A stretch of DNA of 64,000 bases from Lathyrus oleraceus. Taxonomy: Eukaryota > Streptophyta > Magnoliopsida > Fabales > Fabaceae. Positions within the stretch are counted from its first letter, which is position 1. Every line of letters begins with the position of its first letter. Under the pieces are notes generated by a model. The model was not told the DNA's origin and ran no database searches. It worked only from the letters and a program-made list of their open reading frames with translations. The position numbers were made by a program, and so were the translations under genes. The stretch spans positions 3,301,001 to 3,365,000 of the forward strand of contig NC_066579.1 of the NCBI RefSeq assembly GCF_024323335.1, read 5' to 3'. Shown in pieces: positions 21,688 to 32,735 of this stretch.

Positions 21688-23165
21688 TTAGCATTGAAGT
21701 TGGGAAAAATCTATTTAGTGTTAAAGAACTGCTAGACTGCATTACAAACATCCTGTTGAATAATGTTCCAATAAGTTTGATAAAAACCTAAACCAAAGCC
21801 ATCTAGGCCTGGGGAACTGATCTTATTCATACTAAAGACTTCCTATTTGATTCCATTTACAGTAGAGTCAATGTGAGAATATGATTCATTTAATCATCAA
21901 CCAAAGAAGAAATGGCCTCAATCAGGCATGTGACATGACAAGCACCTGTAAAACCAAAAAGGTTAGTAAAATGACTAATTGCATGAGCAGCCAAATCAAG
22001 AAGTTCAGTAATGACAATGTCTCCATCTTTTAGAAGGGTTATTTTATTTCTCTCCCCTTTAATCTTTGATAATTTGTGAAAATAAATGGTGTTTCTATTC
22101 CCCTTGATATGCCAGTTCAACTTAGCTTTCTCCATCAAAAAAATTCATCTTTTGCTAAATCCTGATCCAATTCATGTTGAGTTTGTACCTCTTTGTGTCT
22201 ATGAGAGTCATTCACCCTTTCATTATGAATTTGGTGTTGGATGTTGTTCAGGTTAGTAGTAGAAAAGTTTACCAGCAAATGTATACAACCAAAGTGTTCT
22301 TATTTCATACTTTGGGATTATCTTTGAGCATCTGAAGCTTTTTGGAAAGAATAAACATAGGGCATCCAACCACTGGATATGCCCATCCATTGGCAATAAA
22401 ATCCTTGCATTGATCATGCATGGTCCACATGGACAAGAATTTAAAGTAGGACTTAAACTTGATAAAATAAAAAGAAGCCTCCATCAAGACATGGTAGTGA
22501 TCTGATCTAACTTCAGGGAGGATTGTGAAAGCAGAATATTAATGAACATTGATCCAACTTTGATTGTACATAAATCTGTCTAACCTTCTTTCAACTACTG
22601 CATCACCACTTTGACCATTAGACTAAGTGAAGAAGGCTCCTCTAGTGGGCATATCCACTAGGAAATTTAGATTGAACCAAGATTGAAAATCAGATACCGA
22701 AGTTCTGGAAGGGGAGTGAGATCCATAGTATTCATGTTCCCCAAGGATGACGTTAAAGCCGCCTAGGAAGCACCAGGGAATGAGGCGATTTAACCGAAGA
22801 TTAGACAAATCACTCCAAAGAGAGTTTCTAGTTGTCTGGTTGAAGCATAAATGACAGCTACACCAAAATTAATGGAATATTCTTGGAGCAAATGCACCAT
22901 AGGTTTGGAAGTCTAGGGTGACTAGTTTTGGTGGTAAACAATTTGAGGTTTAAGGAGTCTAAAAACTTAAGGGGGAGAATTATAAGTTCATTCGGGGCTT
23001 GCTAGAACACATAAGTTAGGTTTGTGGGTTCTAAGCATGTTTTTAAGGAGATTTATTAGAAGTATAATCTATGTAGATAGATATACCAATACTACTTGCT
23101 ATTGCAAAAATAATTTTGGGACTTCAGTATTTCTGGGAGAGCCAATGAATGCGAATCCTAGAGTA
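21688..23165 (-). pseudogene. LINE A endonuclease and RT N-terminal portion
   Basis: On the - strand an endonuclease-like segment includes WCFLGGFNVILGEHEYYGSHS and LVDMPTRGAFFT (22625-22760), matching the GDFN and DLPTRGA.FTW landmarks of plant LINE endonucleases, which nick target DNA. It is followed by a linker and the segment KLNWHIKGNRNTIYFHKLSKIK (near 22080-22130), typical of the region before RT. Stops and frameshifts interrupt all parts. Position 23165 is where similarity to LINE copy B ends. Confidence 0.78.
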
Positions 23166-23710
23166 AATTTTCTCTTATAAATAGAATGAGAGAGTAATAA
23201 ATTATAGGTAATTTTTTTTACTTAAATACATTTTTGACCCCCTTAATTTGATGTTTTTTAATTTTTAATTTTCTCTCCACCCTTCAAAGTGTAAAGGATT
23301 CACGATATATTTTAGTTAACTTCTACTATTATGACCTTGATTCTTATTGTAGGAAACATAATCACTCTTTTTCTAAACTTCCAAATCAATTTTACACAAT
23401 CCTGACAACAAAAACTTGTTGCTAGTAAGTAAATGGTTAGAAGAACAACTATTGTACAAACTCCCAAGTAATCTCCCCAAATTGTTGTTTGCTATAACTA
23501 ATCATGAAATTAAATACAATACTTCACAATTCATCATTTACGTTGTCTAGTGTACACTTACAAGATAGACAAACACTACATACGAATTGTCCAAATAGCC
23601 CTCTAAATAAAAAGGGCTTTGGAATATCTTATCAGAAGAAATGTTTTCATTTTGATTGTGGATGATGTGATGAGAGACTCCATTGGAAGTCTCATATTGT
23701 TTTAATGATA

Positions 23711-23790
<80 letters not shown>

Positions 23791-23824
23791 CTCCATTGGA
23801 AGTCTCATATTGTTTTAATGATTA

Positions 23825-23904
<80 letters not shown>

Positions 23905-24584
23905 GAATGTTAGATTATTGATCCAATGAAATGGATTTAAGCCTAGAATTTTAATGATTTAATATTTTAAAAAAGTTATTAAAATAAATTTATTATTAAT
24001 TAAAAATAAAAGATTATTTATTAATTAATTTTGTAAAAAATATTATAAATATTAAATTATCCCATTTATTAATAACATATATTTCTTGTATTAATTATCA
24101 ATAATACCTATGAAAAATTGAAGACGAATCAATCAAATCTCTTAAATTTGAAGAACTAAAGAGTTGGGTTTTAAAATAGGACTAAAAATTAAAAAATCAT
24201 CACGTTAGTGGAATCAAAAATATATTTGAGTTTAATTTTTTTTAATCATTTTAAATCAAATAAAAAGAAAGTATTTCTTCCGTCCCATAATAATGATGCA
24301 TTAAAAAAAAGTCTTTAAACTTAAATAATTTATTTCAATTTTATTATTTAATTAATATTACTTTAATCATTTTTAATATTTAATAAAAAAATATTTTAAC
24401 AAAAATATCATGTTTTTTCTTTTTAATACGTGTGAAATGATAGACTAATACGTGTGAAATGGTAGACTGCAAGAGTCGGCAAAAGTGTGGTTGTATGTGG
24501 AATGTATTCATTGCACAACAGCAAAGTTGTAAAAATATCTTTGTATTAGTATCATCTTTGCACCAATTATTACCCTTCAGAGAA
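23166..24584 (+). other. AT-rich P450 upstream region with microsatellites
   Basis: No gene is seen. It holds two long TA microsatellites (listed separately). CTTCCGTCCCATAATAATGATGC near 24277 resembles the CTCCGTCCCATAAT terminus of Stowaway/mariner MITEs, but I find no opposite end. A perfect-but-one tandem 22-bp unit (TAATACGTGTGAAATG...) lies at 24424-24467, about 120 bp before the P450 ATG, possibly within its promoter. I could not settle on a TATA box. Confidence 0.5.
23671..23901. repeat. two (TA)n tracts separated by a duplicated 39-bp segment
   Basis: TA tracts at about 23715-23783 and 23829-23901 are each preceded by the same 39 bp (23671-23709 and 23784-23822), starting TGAGAGACTCCATTGGAAGT. 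The 39-mer is itself nearly palindromic around CCATTGG (GAGACT...AGTCTC). The whole looks like one duplicated unit of 39-mer plus TA tract. Confidence 0.9.
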
Positions 24585-27500
24585 ATGGCTACAACTACAG
24601 CAATAATTATCTTCACTGTCATAATACTTGCTTTGACATGGTCATGGAGGATTCTGAATTGGTTATGGCTGAAGCCAAAGAAGCTAGAAAAGATTCTAAG
24701 AGAACAGGGACTTCAAGGAAATTCATATAGGTTTTTAGTTGGAGACGTAAAAGATATTGTAAAGACGCGAAAAGAAGCAACATCTAAACCCATTAATCTT
24801 TCTGATGATATCGTTCCTCGGGTGTTTCCCTATTTCCAACAAAGTGCTTTAAAACATGGTATGTCTCTTCTTATTCCTCCCAACTTATTTTATGATTATT
24901 ATCCGTTTTTCCGTACACCTCTTAATAATTGTAGGGAGATGTCTCTCTCCAAGATTTTTGAAATTATCGGTGTTGTTAGAGTGTGTGTTGGAGTGTCCGA
25001 GTCGGAACTAAAGAACTATGGTACGAGTTGCTTGTACAATACTAACTATTTATCCTTCAATTGCATTACATCACTTCAAATTAAGTTTATACCATGAGCC
25101 ACTTCAAATTTTCATCTAAGAGGAGGTAACTAACCGTGGATGATCTCAGGCATGATAGCATGTTAATTATCTGCATTTGCAGTAGGAAAAAATCACATGT
25201 TTTTTGTATACTAATAAATTAGAGTAATCCTAACTTTGTTCTAGGGACACATTTTAAAAACTAATTATAAAAATGTTTTCTTGGAACTTGTGTATTGTGT
25301 TTATCAAAATTTTATACTAATTAATTTTTTTTATTACTTTTTTTAATACAAACTTTCTATTTATGATTTTTTTAATACAAACTTTCTATTTATGAATTTT
25401 TTAACATGTGCCCTTGAGACACAAATTAACATTATCATATAAATTATTAACACTCTTAGTGTTCACCAATCAGATCATGATTGCCGGTTAGTTCTAACCA
25501 TTGTGTGAGATGTAAAACCCACGCCTTTAAATAAAGACGTGGCAGATGTTCGACATGTGTCAATGTTAGACATGTGTCAATGTCTAACACTGACACAACA
25601 GCGGTGTCAGATGTCGGTATTTGTGTCCCTGCTTATTTAGTGGGATCTACGATACTAACAAGCATTCTGTTCCCTTTGGTGATTTTTTAAATTGGCAATA
25701 TTACTCAGATAATATGAACACCTCTTGTTTAGTGCTCAAAGATTCCAAAGGAAAATAGCAGAGTATATAGAATAAGTAGCTTGTGATCCTCAGTTCCTAC
25801 ATAAATTTTTGTCTTAATTGTTATGTAGGTAAGAACTCTTTTGTTTGGTTTGGACCAACACCAAGAGTTAACATCACAGATCCTGAGCTAATTAAAGATG
25901 TATTTAACAAAAAAGATGACTTCCGAAAGCCGATTGTGAATCGGCTTGTCAAGTTACTAGTTAATGGTTTAGTAAACCTCGAGGGAGAACAGTGGAGCAA
26001 GCACAGAAAGATAATCAATCCTGCATTCCATTTTGAAAAACTGAAGGCAAGTTTCCGTTTACTATATATACATCTTATGTAATTGTCTTGCGCGCCGTTT
26101 CAAAACATGACTTTAATTCTTAATGCACATGCTCTTAGTTTGACTTTAAGAGTTCTAACTCTTGGTTATCTCCTACACCACAGATCATGTTACCAAATTT
26201 CTTCAAAAGTTGCGATGATCTGATTGGCAAATGGGAAACAATGCTGTCATCAGATGGATCATGTGAAATGGACGCATGGCCTTTCCTTCAAAACATGGCC
26301 AGTGATGTTATTTCTAGAACGGCATTTGGAAGTAGTTATGAAGAAGGGCGGAGAATATTTCAACTTCAAATCGAGCAAGCTGAACTTACAAAAACTGTTA
26401 TGACGAATGTTAACATTCCTGGATGGAGATAAGACTAATTTGTGTATCTGACTTCTTGTTGATTAATGAAAGATCAAGCTTGTGAATACGGTTTTATATT
26501 CTCACAGGAAACAACCAATATTTATGGTTTATAGTTGCTCATTTTAAAAGAACATGATCCATGAAACAGAAAAATCTCTTCATATCATATACTAATTACA
26601 AGACTAATTATGTTTATTTTGAAGTTTTCTACCAACTCCGACCCATAGGAGGATGAAGCAAATTGACAGAGATGTAAAGGCTTCACTTACAAATATGATT
26701 AACAAGAGGGAGAAAGCACTAAAGGCAGGCGAAGCAACTCACGATGACTTGTTAAGTATACTTTTAGAGTCAAATCACAAGGAAATGGAAGAACATGGCA
26801 ACAATAAGAATGTTGGAATGAGTCTTGAAGATGTAATAGAGGAATGCAAGCTATTCTACTTTGCAGGGCAAGAGACCACTTCGGTTTTGCTTGTATGGAC
26901 AATGGTGTTGTTGAGTAGGTACCCTGATTGGCAAGCACGCGCGCGGGAGGAAGTATTACAAGTTTTCGGTAACAATAAACCAGATTTTGATGGGCTAAGT
27001 CATCTTAAGATTGTAAGTATCATGTTCTTCCCTTCATAATGAAGTTTAGATTACACAGTAAACAAAATCAGTTTAAGACATCAAGACTTTTAATTTGCAA
27101 TTCAATGGTTGAGGTCGAAAAATGTGTGACATAGTTTTTGTAGTCTGCACCAAATCATAATCCATAGCTTGACACTATTTTCGATATAATACCTTTTTTG
27201 GAACAGGTCACTATGATTTTGAACGAGGTTCTTCGGTTATACCCTCCAGTAGTCGCGCTTCCTCGAACTGTTCACAAAGATATGGAACTTGGAAACCTAA
27301 AATTACCTGCTGGTGTGCAGCTTTTCTTATCGATAGTTTTGGTTCACCATGACACAGAACTATGGGGAGATGACGCTAAGGTGTTCAATCCTGAAAGATT
27401 TTCTGAAGGTGTCTTAAAAGCAACAAATGGAAGATATTCATTTTTTCCATTTGGAGGGGGTCCTAGAATTTGCATTGGACAAAACTTTTCCATGATGGAA

Positions 27501-27641
27501 GCAAAGATAGCAATAGCAATGATTTTGCAACATTTCTCATTTGAACTTTCTCCTACCTATACTCATGCGCCTGCTACGGTAATTACACTTCAGCCGCAAT
27601 ATGGTGCTCATATTATTCTCCATAAAATAGGAAGCTCATAG
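24585..27641 (+). CDS. CYP72A: CYP72A-like cytochrome P450, five exons, two non-canonical donors
   Basis: Exons 24585-24858, 25829-26046, 26184-26428, 26625-27012 and 27207-27641 join in phase to 519 residues, the normal CYP72A length. The ATG is chosen because MATTTA leads into the N-terminal membrane anchor (residues 5-22) that places these enzymes on the ER. Landmarks are the I-helix AGQETT (residue 326 on), the K-helix EVLR (382-385), FNPERF, and the haem loop [10 protein letters not shown] with the ligand Cys464. CYP72A enzymes are haem monooxygenases needing P450 reductase; legume members often oxidise triterpenoids, but the substrate here is unknown. Intron 2 starts with GC (AAG/GCAAGT). 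Intron 3 starts with AT (GGAG/ATAAGACT) where GT is expected; reading through gives an immediate stop. Coding sequence is otherwise intact, so it is either functional with unusual splicing or recently damaged. Confidence 0.85.
24859..25828 (+). other. P450 intron 1
   Basis: A 970-bp intron runs from CATG/GTATGT to TTATGTAG/GT. It contains a repeat-like stretch at about 25540-25620 with several GACATGTGTCAATG and TGACAC motifs that can pair with each other; it may be a small transposon remnant. Confidence 0.8.
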
Positions 27642-28739
27642 TATAATAAAAGAGTGTTGGTTAGGATATATCAACCCTTTAAATAATGGTTTTCTGTATT
27701 TCAATGGATTACTCTTTGACACTAAGAAGAAAATTCCTTTGAGTACACCCAAAATCACTTTGTCAAATATTATCATAAGTATTGGAACTGGCTTGGAAAG
27801 CTAAACCTGTATGATGTATTACATGTAATAAAGTAATGTTGTATGGTATAATCTTCCACATTTTATGACCTTCATAATTAGCATTGTTATCACTTAATAA
27901 AGTAATGTTGTATGGTATAATCTTTCACATTTTATGACCTTCATAATTAGCATTGTTATCACTTAATAAAGTAATGTACTAGGAATGTTGAAGTAATATA
28001 TACTCTTTTTTTTTAAAGTTTGTTGTGTGCAAAGCACCCTGTTATAGAACAAAACTGTGAGGATTTGGGTAGGTTTTAATAATTTTAGAAATAATTCATA
28101 ATTGAATGAACAAATAAGTTGGAGATTGCAGACTTGTAATCTCGCCGATGGTGTTTGATGTTGTAGTTGGGAAATTAGTGACAACGCTGCCTCTTTTGTC
28201 TAAAAATTGAAGGTATCGAGTAGGATCATAATCAGGGTTAAAGAAAACGATCCTCAATCACGAAAATGGTCGTGACAAAATGGTATCGGATGTCGATATT
28301 GATATCATTATCACTTTTTTTTATTAAAGAGCAAACTGTGATTAATTCATACCACGACGATTTTATTTAGTGTCGTGACATCTGTACCGACCAAAATTGC
28401 GAAACTTTACGCGACCACGATGCGACTGCTACCGATTTTTGAAACCATGATCATAATTATAACTAATTTTTTTCATAATAGTCAAAACTAGACTAATTGC
28501 CTTGACTTAGGATTATGCAAGTTACATATGTGGCTTATTCATGTTCGTTATGTTTATTGCATATAGCTAATTTGTCTGAAGTTGTTAGGTATTGAGTTAG
28601 TTCAAAGAATGTCCTCTTGTATTTAGAGTTAGTTAAGAGTGTGTCCTTCTATTGTTTGTTGTAACGTACGTATATTATCTAATTGAACCTCCTCATCCTT
28701 CATCGTGATCAAGTTTATCCTCCTCATCATCTTGAATAA
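27642..28739 (+). other. P450 3' flank and intergenic DNA
   Basis: AATAAA-type signals occur at 27649 (TAATAAAAG) and 27827 (AATAAAG) and could serve polyadenylation. Apart from the 69-bp duplication listed separately, 27980-28739 shows no gene; 28220-28440 has several CACGA/TCGTG words (CACGAAAATGGTCGTG near 28260) of unknown meaning. Confidence 0.5.
27827..27978. repeat. 69-bp tandem duplication downstream of the P450
   Basis: 27827-27895 and 27896-27964 are nearly identical (one C/T difference seen, CTTCCAC versus CTTTCAC). The first bases of a third copy follow (AATAAAGTAATGT). Each unit starts with AATAAA. Confidence 0.95.
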
Positions 28740-29737
28740 CACTAGGATACTCCATGTATGACTAGAATTTGGATGATTTTTTAGATTCTATCTCAACTAA
28801 TTGATTATTTGATCATTTAAAATCACCATCATTAGGAACCATAGATTTTTCATCAAAAGGAACATCCATACTAAACACAAACTTAGAATTTTCTACACTC
28901 CAAAAATTTCCCTTTTGTATATCTTGGAAAGATATCTTTTTTGGCTCTATTATCAAGTTTGTTATCCTTGATATGATAATAGGCTGTGCACCCGAAGATT
29001 TTTAGTATATCATAATCAACATGTTCACTTGACCACACCCTATAAGGCATGTCTCCATCTAAACTAGAATGTGGGAACCAATTTACTATGTAACAAGATG
29101 TAGCAATTGATTATATCCACCATTTTCGATCTAACCTAGAATTAGAGTGCATACACATTGCTTTCTCAAGAGTGAATGGTCCAGTCTTTCCGCGACTCCA
29201 TTCTGTTGTGGTGTGTCTTTGTCAGTCCAGTGTCTTACAATACATTCTTGATCACAAGTCTTCTTGAAAACCCCCTCTATATATTTTGTACCATTGTCAA
29301 ACCTTATAGATTTCACCTTTCTACGCATTCTATTCTCAACCATTGCTTTCCAACATTTGAAAATATCAAATAACTCGTTCTTATGCTAAATCCAACATAC
29401 CTAAAATGATCATCAAGAAATATAACAAAGTACTTGGAATCACCCTTAGAAGTAGCTTTAGTTGGAACCCAAACATCAGTATGCATATAGTCTAACAATC
29501 CTCTTCTTTTGTTCTTGCTTGTAGAAAACTTCAGGCGATGTGATTTGCAATGCACACAATGTTCACAAAATTCTATGCATGGTTTCTTCATAATTTTCAA
29601 CAAACCTTTCTCACTAAACAATGATAGACCATTTTATGACACATGCCTATGGCGCATGTTCCATATCCTTGTGTATCTTGTTTGATCTTTACTTCCACTT
29701 ATTACAACTGTCAAATCTTCTATGCCAGTTTCGTTGG
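28740..29737 (-). pseudogene. Ty1/copia integrase fragment
   Basis: On the - strand, frames match the copia pre-integrase and integrase region in order. SLFSEKGLLKIMKKP and CEHCVHCKSHRLKFS belong to the HHCC-type zinc domain. LDYMHTDVWVPTKA and YFVIFLDDHFRYVGF contain core aspartates. FDNGTKY and TPQQNGVAERLDHSLL hold the second Asp and the Glu region. Below 29100 a degenerate post-core segment ends in FSMDVPFDEKSM-like sequence. Integrase would insert element DNA. Stops and frameshifts abound; RT is missing on one side, and the frame is cut at 29737 by the LTR that starts at 29738. Confidence 0.78.
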
Positions 29738-30775
29738 TGTAAGCCCTAAAGGTCAATACTTTTGGTACTTGTATCGAATTATTTATTAATAATAAAAGGA
29801 TTTTTCTTTATTATATTTGTTTAATAAAGTCCCTAGAATAATTAGTCCGTTTAATGTATCAAGTGTGACTTAATCATGAGATCCCATTAAACATAAGGAC
29901 ATTGTTCTTAAAGTATCCGTAGTCGAGCTTTATTTTGAAGTGGGATAACATTAAAGCATTAAGACTATTATGTATATAGACTGATGATCACATCTTATGG
30001 ATCATGGATAAGGAGTTATCAAGTCTTACACATAGGTATGAATATTAGGAGTAATATTTATACCAGGTTGACCCGCTATGAGAATACTATATAGAATGTT
30101 ATGCAAAGTGTCATAAGTTATTCTCATGGTGATAGTGGTGTATACCACCCTTCGACCTGAAACCACTATGGACCCTAGATGTAGAGTTGAATGTTTTATT
30201 GTTGATCAAACATTGTCCGTAACTAGATGACCATAAAGACAGTTGATGGATACTCCACGAAGCCTGTTGAGGAACATGAGTGACCTAGATGGAATTTGCT
30301 CATCCTGCGTAACAGGATAAATGCCTAAGGGCCCAATATTGAACTAGATAAGGATGACATGGTCTATGCCTTGTGTTCAATATAGACATAAGGGCAAAAA
30401 GGGTTATTGTACAAACAAGTATTATCATACAAAGGGATTTGTCAGATCACATGATATTTTCGTGTCTTGGATAACAATGATGTGTTGCTAGATACCTCTC
30501 ACTCTTTATTATGTTAAATACGTGATTTAATATAATTGTCAATGTCGCGAAAACCTACAGGGTCACAAACAAAAAGAACGGATTGATGAGAGATAGAGTA
30601 AATAAGGAACACCGTAAGGTACGATGCACTTAAGTGAATTGTAGAACATCGTAAGATATAATGCACTTAAGTAGAATACGAAATATGGTAAGGTACCACA
30701 CACTTAAGTGCCTTTTTGGCATATCATAAGATATGTGTCACATACACTTAAGTGGATTTTTTAGCTTGCAGCCCA

Positions 30776-30806
30776 CACAAGGGGTTCTATAAATAGAACC
30801 CTTGTG
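30776..30806 (+). promoter_or_regulatory. TATA box within an inverted repeat in the copia LTR
   Basis: CACAAGGGGTTCTA and TAGAACCCTTGTG form an almost perfect inverted repeat (one extra G) flanking TATAAATAG. The TATA box is thus at the centre of a potential cruciform. Confidence 0.6.
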
Positions 30807-30835
30807 CAGAAGCATTTGATTAGATGAAATTCTGC

Positions 30836-30837
<2 letters not shown>

Positions 30838-30921
<84 letters not shown>

Positions 30922-30950
30922 TATATATATATAATATATATATATATAAT
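30838..30950. repeat. compound (CT)n-(TA)n microsatellite
   Basis: A CT tract of about 45 bp is followed directly by an interrupted TA tract of about 65 bp. It lies inside the copia LTR, downstream of its TATA box. Confidence 0.95.
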
Positions 30951-31189
30951 ATCCCACTCAAAGTCTTCATTTGTAGCAGTTAGCACTGAGAATGAACAAA
31001 TTTATTTGTGTGGACTGAGTAGAGGCATTGTCGCCATTCAACGCTCGTGATCACTCCTTAGATTTGCATCAAAGGTTTCGATCGTCACAAGAGGTAATGA
31101 TTTCTATCACTGATCATGCCCATTCGTAAGGATCACTAAAGGAGAATTTTTTAATTTCCGCTGCATTTTGGATCGCAATTTTCCTTCAG

Positions 31190-31201
31190 TGGTATCAGAG
31201 C
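31190..31201 (+). other. copia primer binding site (initiator tRNA-Met)
   Basis: TGGTATCAGAGC lies one base after the LTR end. Confidence 0.85.
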
Positions 31202-32735
31202 TACTTACGAAACCATGCATCTGATAGTTGTTTACTTTATGTATTTTCTGTATTAATCTGATTAAAAGACAAAATGAATTAAATAATAAACAAGTAATTA
31301 AGTTTGGCATCATGTGAGTACGATTTGGATGATTAATGTTGACTATGCTTCGAAATTCGACGTTAGTATGCTGAAGCAGCGATACATCGATCGTCTATAG
31401 GTTACACAAATGAGATTAATCAATTTATATATATGATATAAGTAATTTTGATGCAAAATATGGTATATATGATATATTGTTTCTATTTCGTTCATTCAAA
31501 CACCTAATGATTGTTTTCCTTTGAGTGATCAATGGTCATTTGCTTCGGAATCCGATATTAGTATGGTGAAGCAATGACATATTGATCAATCATACTGAAT
31601 TATCAATCGAGATGTGTTTGACAATATGAAATTGCTGCATTAGGGTTCATGACAGTACAAGGGTTGTATTGTCAAAGAGTTATGCGATTAGGGTTGTGAC
31701 TCCATAAGAGTTGTGCTTTAAAGTATCAAGTGTTGATGTGAAAAATGGTGTCAGTTTCAAAAGAATTGTTCATTAAAATTATACGTTGGGACGCTGCCCC
31801 CTACAACCCCGCAGGGGGCGCTGTCGCCGGCTAACTCTGCGTAGTTTGATCAATCGCCAAAATTTAATTTGGTTTATTTAATTAACAGAATTTAAATTAA
31901 TAATAATAATGTGTTTATTATTATTGTCTTGTAGTGATCAGTTATGGCCTTAGTTTTCCTTTATTTTGTTTTTTTGGGATTTTAAAATACGGCCTGTGTA
32001 TCGTGCCTCTCTTTTAATCTCTTAATGTAACTTCTTTTCTCATCTCACTTCCTCGTATGTAAAACGAGTTTCTTTTATGTAATGTAATGTTATGAAGAAA
32101 GATAAGAATACAATATCAAAAGAGGGAAACCTTGAAGATCTTGCTTGAAGAAGCTTATATCATTATTAGATTATCTTAGGTTCTCTAATTGGCTTGGGAG
32201 AACAATCACGCTAGGGGCCATAACTGTTTCATTTTGTATGTATGTTTGATGCATGTGAATGTCTGTTGATGCATATGAGAGACAATTTATATGATAAATA
32301 ACCCGGTGAGATCAAAATAATTGTAAATTCCCTCATATTAAATGTTAAGTTTATGCTTTCCAAGTTTTAGCACTCATCAAGACTAGTATCAGATAATGTA
32401 GGTTTCACCTACGCGAGGTACATGTTATATATTAGTAAGGTGCGATGGGATGATTGTAATATCCGATTGCTAAAACAATGGGTCAAGAATTAGAGGGGGG
32501 CACTCAAAGCATCCTTCCAAAATCTTATTGAATGACCATTCCCAAGCTACCAATAAGTTTTAGACTTTAGGAGACTAAAATCAGGTCTGATTCCATACTA
32601 GGAAAGTATATGGTGTCTAATGAGGCATAACTTGTTAAAACCCTAGCCTTTAGTATTGAAGCCCAGGGTTCCTCGGAACTCAGGAGGTCCGATCCAAGCT
32701 AATGTGGCATAAATTCTTAGACCAAGGCCTTAATG
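31202..32735 (+). other. non-coding leader of the copia-type element
   Basis: No ORF is convincing. A GC-rich island at 31790-31830 stands out from the AT-rich surroundings and holds the inverted repeat GCCCCCT (31796-31802) / AGGGGGC (31813-31819) with a 10-base loop. Such a hairpin in a retroelement leader could act in RNA packaging or dimerisation, but this is inference. Confidence 0.5.

Larger units (their letters stand above)
17607..23165 (-). mobile_element. LINE copy A (non-LTR retrotransposon), split by a copia insertion
   Basis: The - strand encodes, in order, an endonuclease-like region (22500-23165), a linker, and reverse transcriptase with C-terminal region (22140-17620). It is interrupted at 18788-21687 by an LTR retrotransposon. 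All coding parts carry stops and frameshifts. The right end near 23165 corresponds to the start of the endonuclease region. The left part stops at the CACTA terminus, so the 3' tail is missing. Copy B at 32736-45021 belongs to the same family. Confidence 0.85.
29738..31188 (+). repeat. copia-type LTR, 1451 bp
   Basis: It starts TGTAAGCCCTAAAGG and ends TTTTCCTTCA, directly before a primer site. TATAAATAG at 30788-30796 is a likely promoter element, followed by a CT/TA microsatellite in the presumed transcribed part. Confidence 0.75.
29738..32735 (+). mobile_element. copia-type element, one LTR plus leader, 3' part missing
   Basis: It consists of an LTR (29738-31188), a tRNA-Met primer site and about 1.5 kb of non-coding leader, ending where LINE B similarity begins at about 32736. 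No gag or pol is present and no second LTR occurs in the window. It is either truncated or a large non-autonomous derivative whose other end was lost. It sits inside the older copia integrase fragment. Confidence 0.72.

Noticed and set aside
24270..24400. Stowaway-like MITE upstream of the P450
   Set aside because: Only one degraded terminus-like string (CTTCCGTCCCATAAT) is visible; no matching opposite end or TA duplication.
24459..24584. Upstream in-frame ATG giving a 42-residue longer P450
   Set aside because: The extra residues lack the features of a P450 N-terminus, and the membrane anchor starts right after the ATG at 24585.
30761..30970. 69-codon frame with IYIYIY and RERERE runs
   Set aside because: It is a translation of the CT/TA microsatellite.
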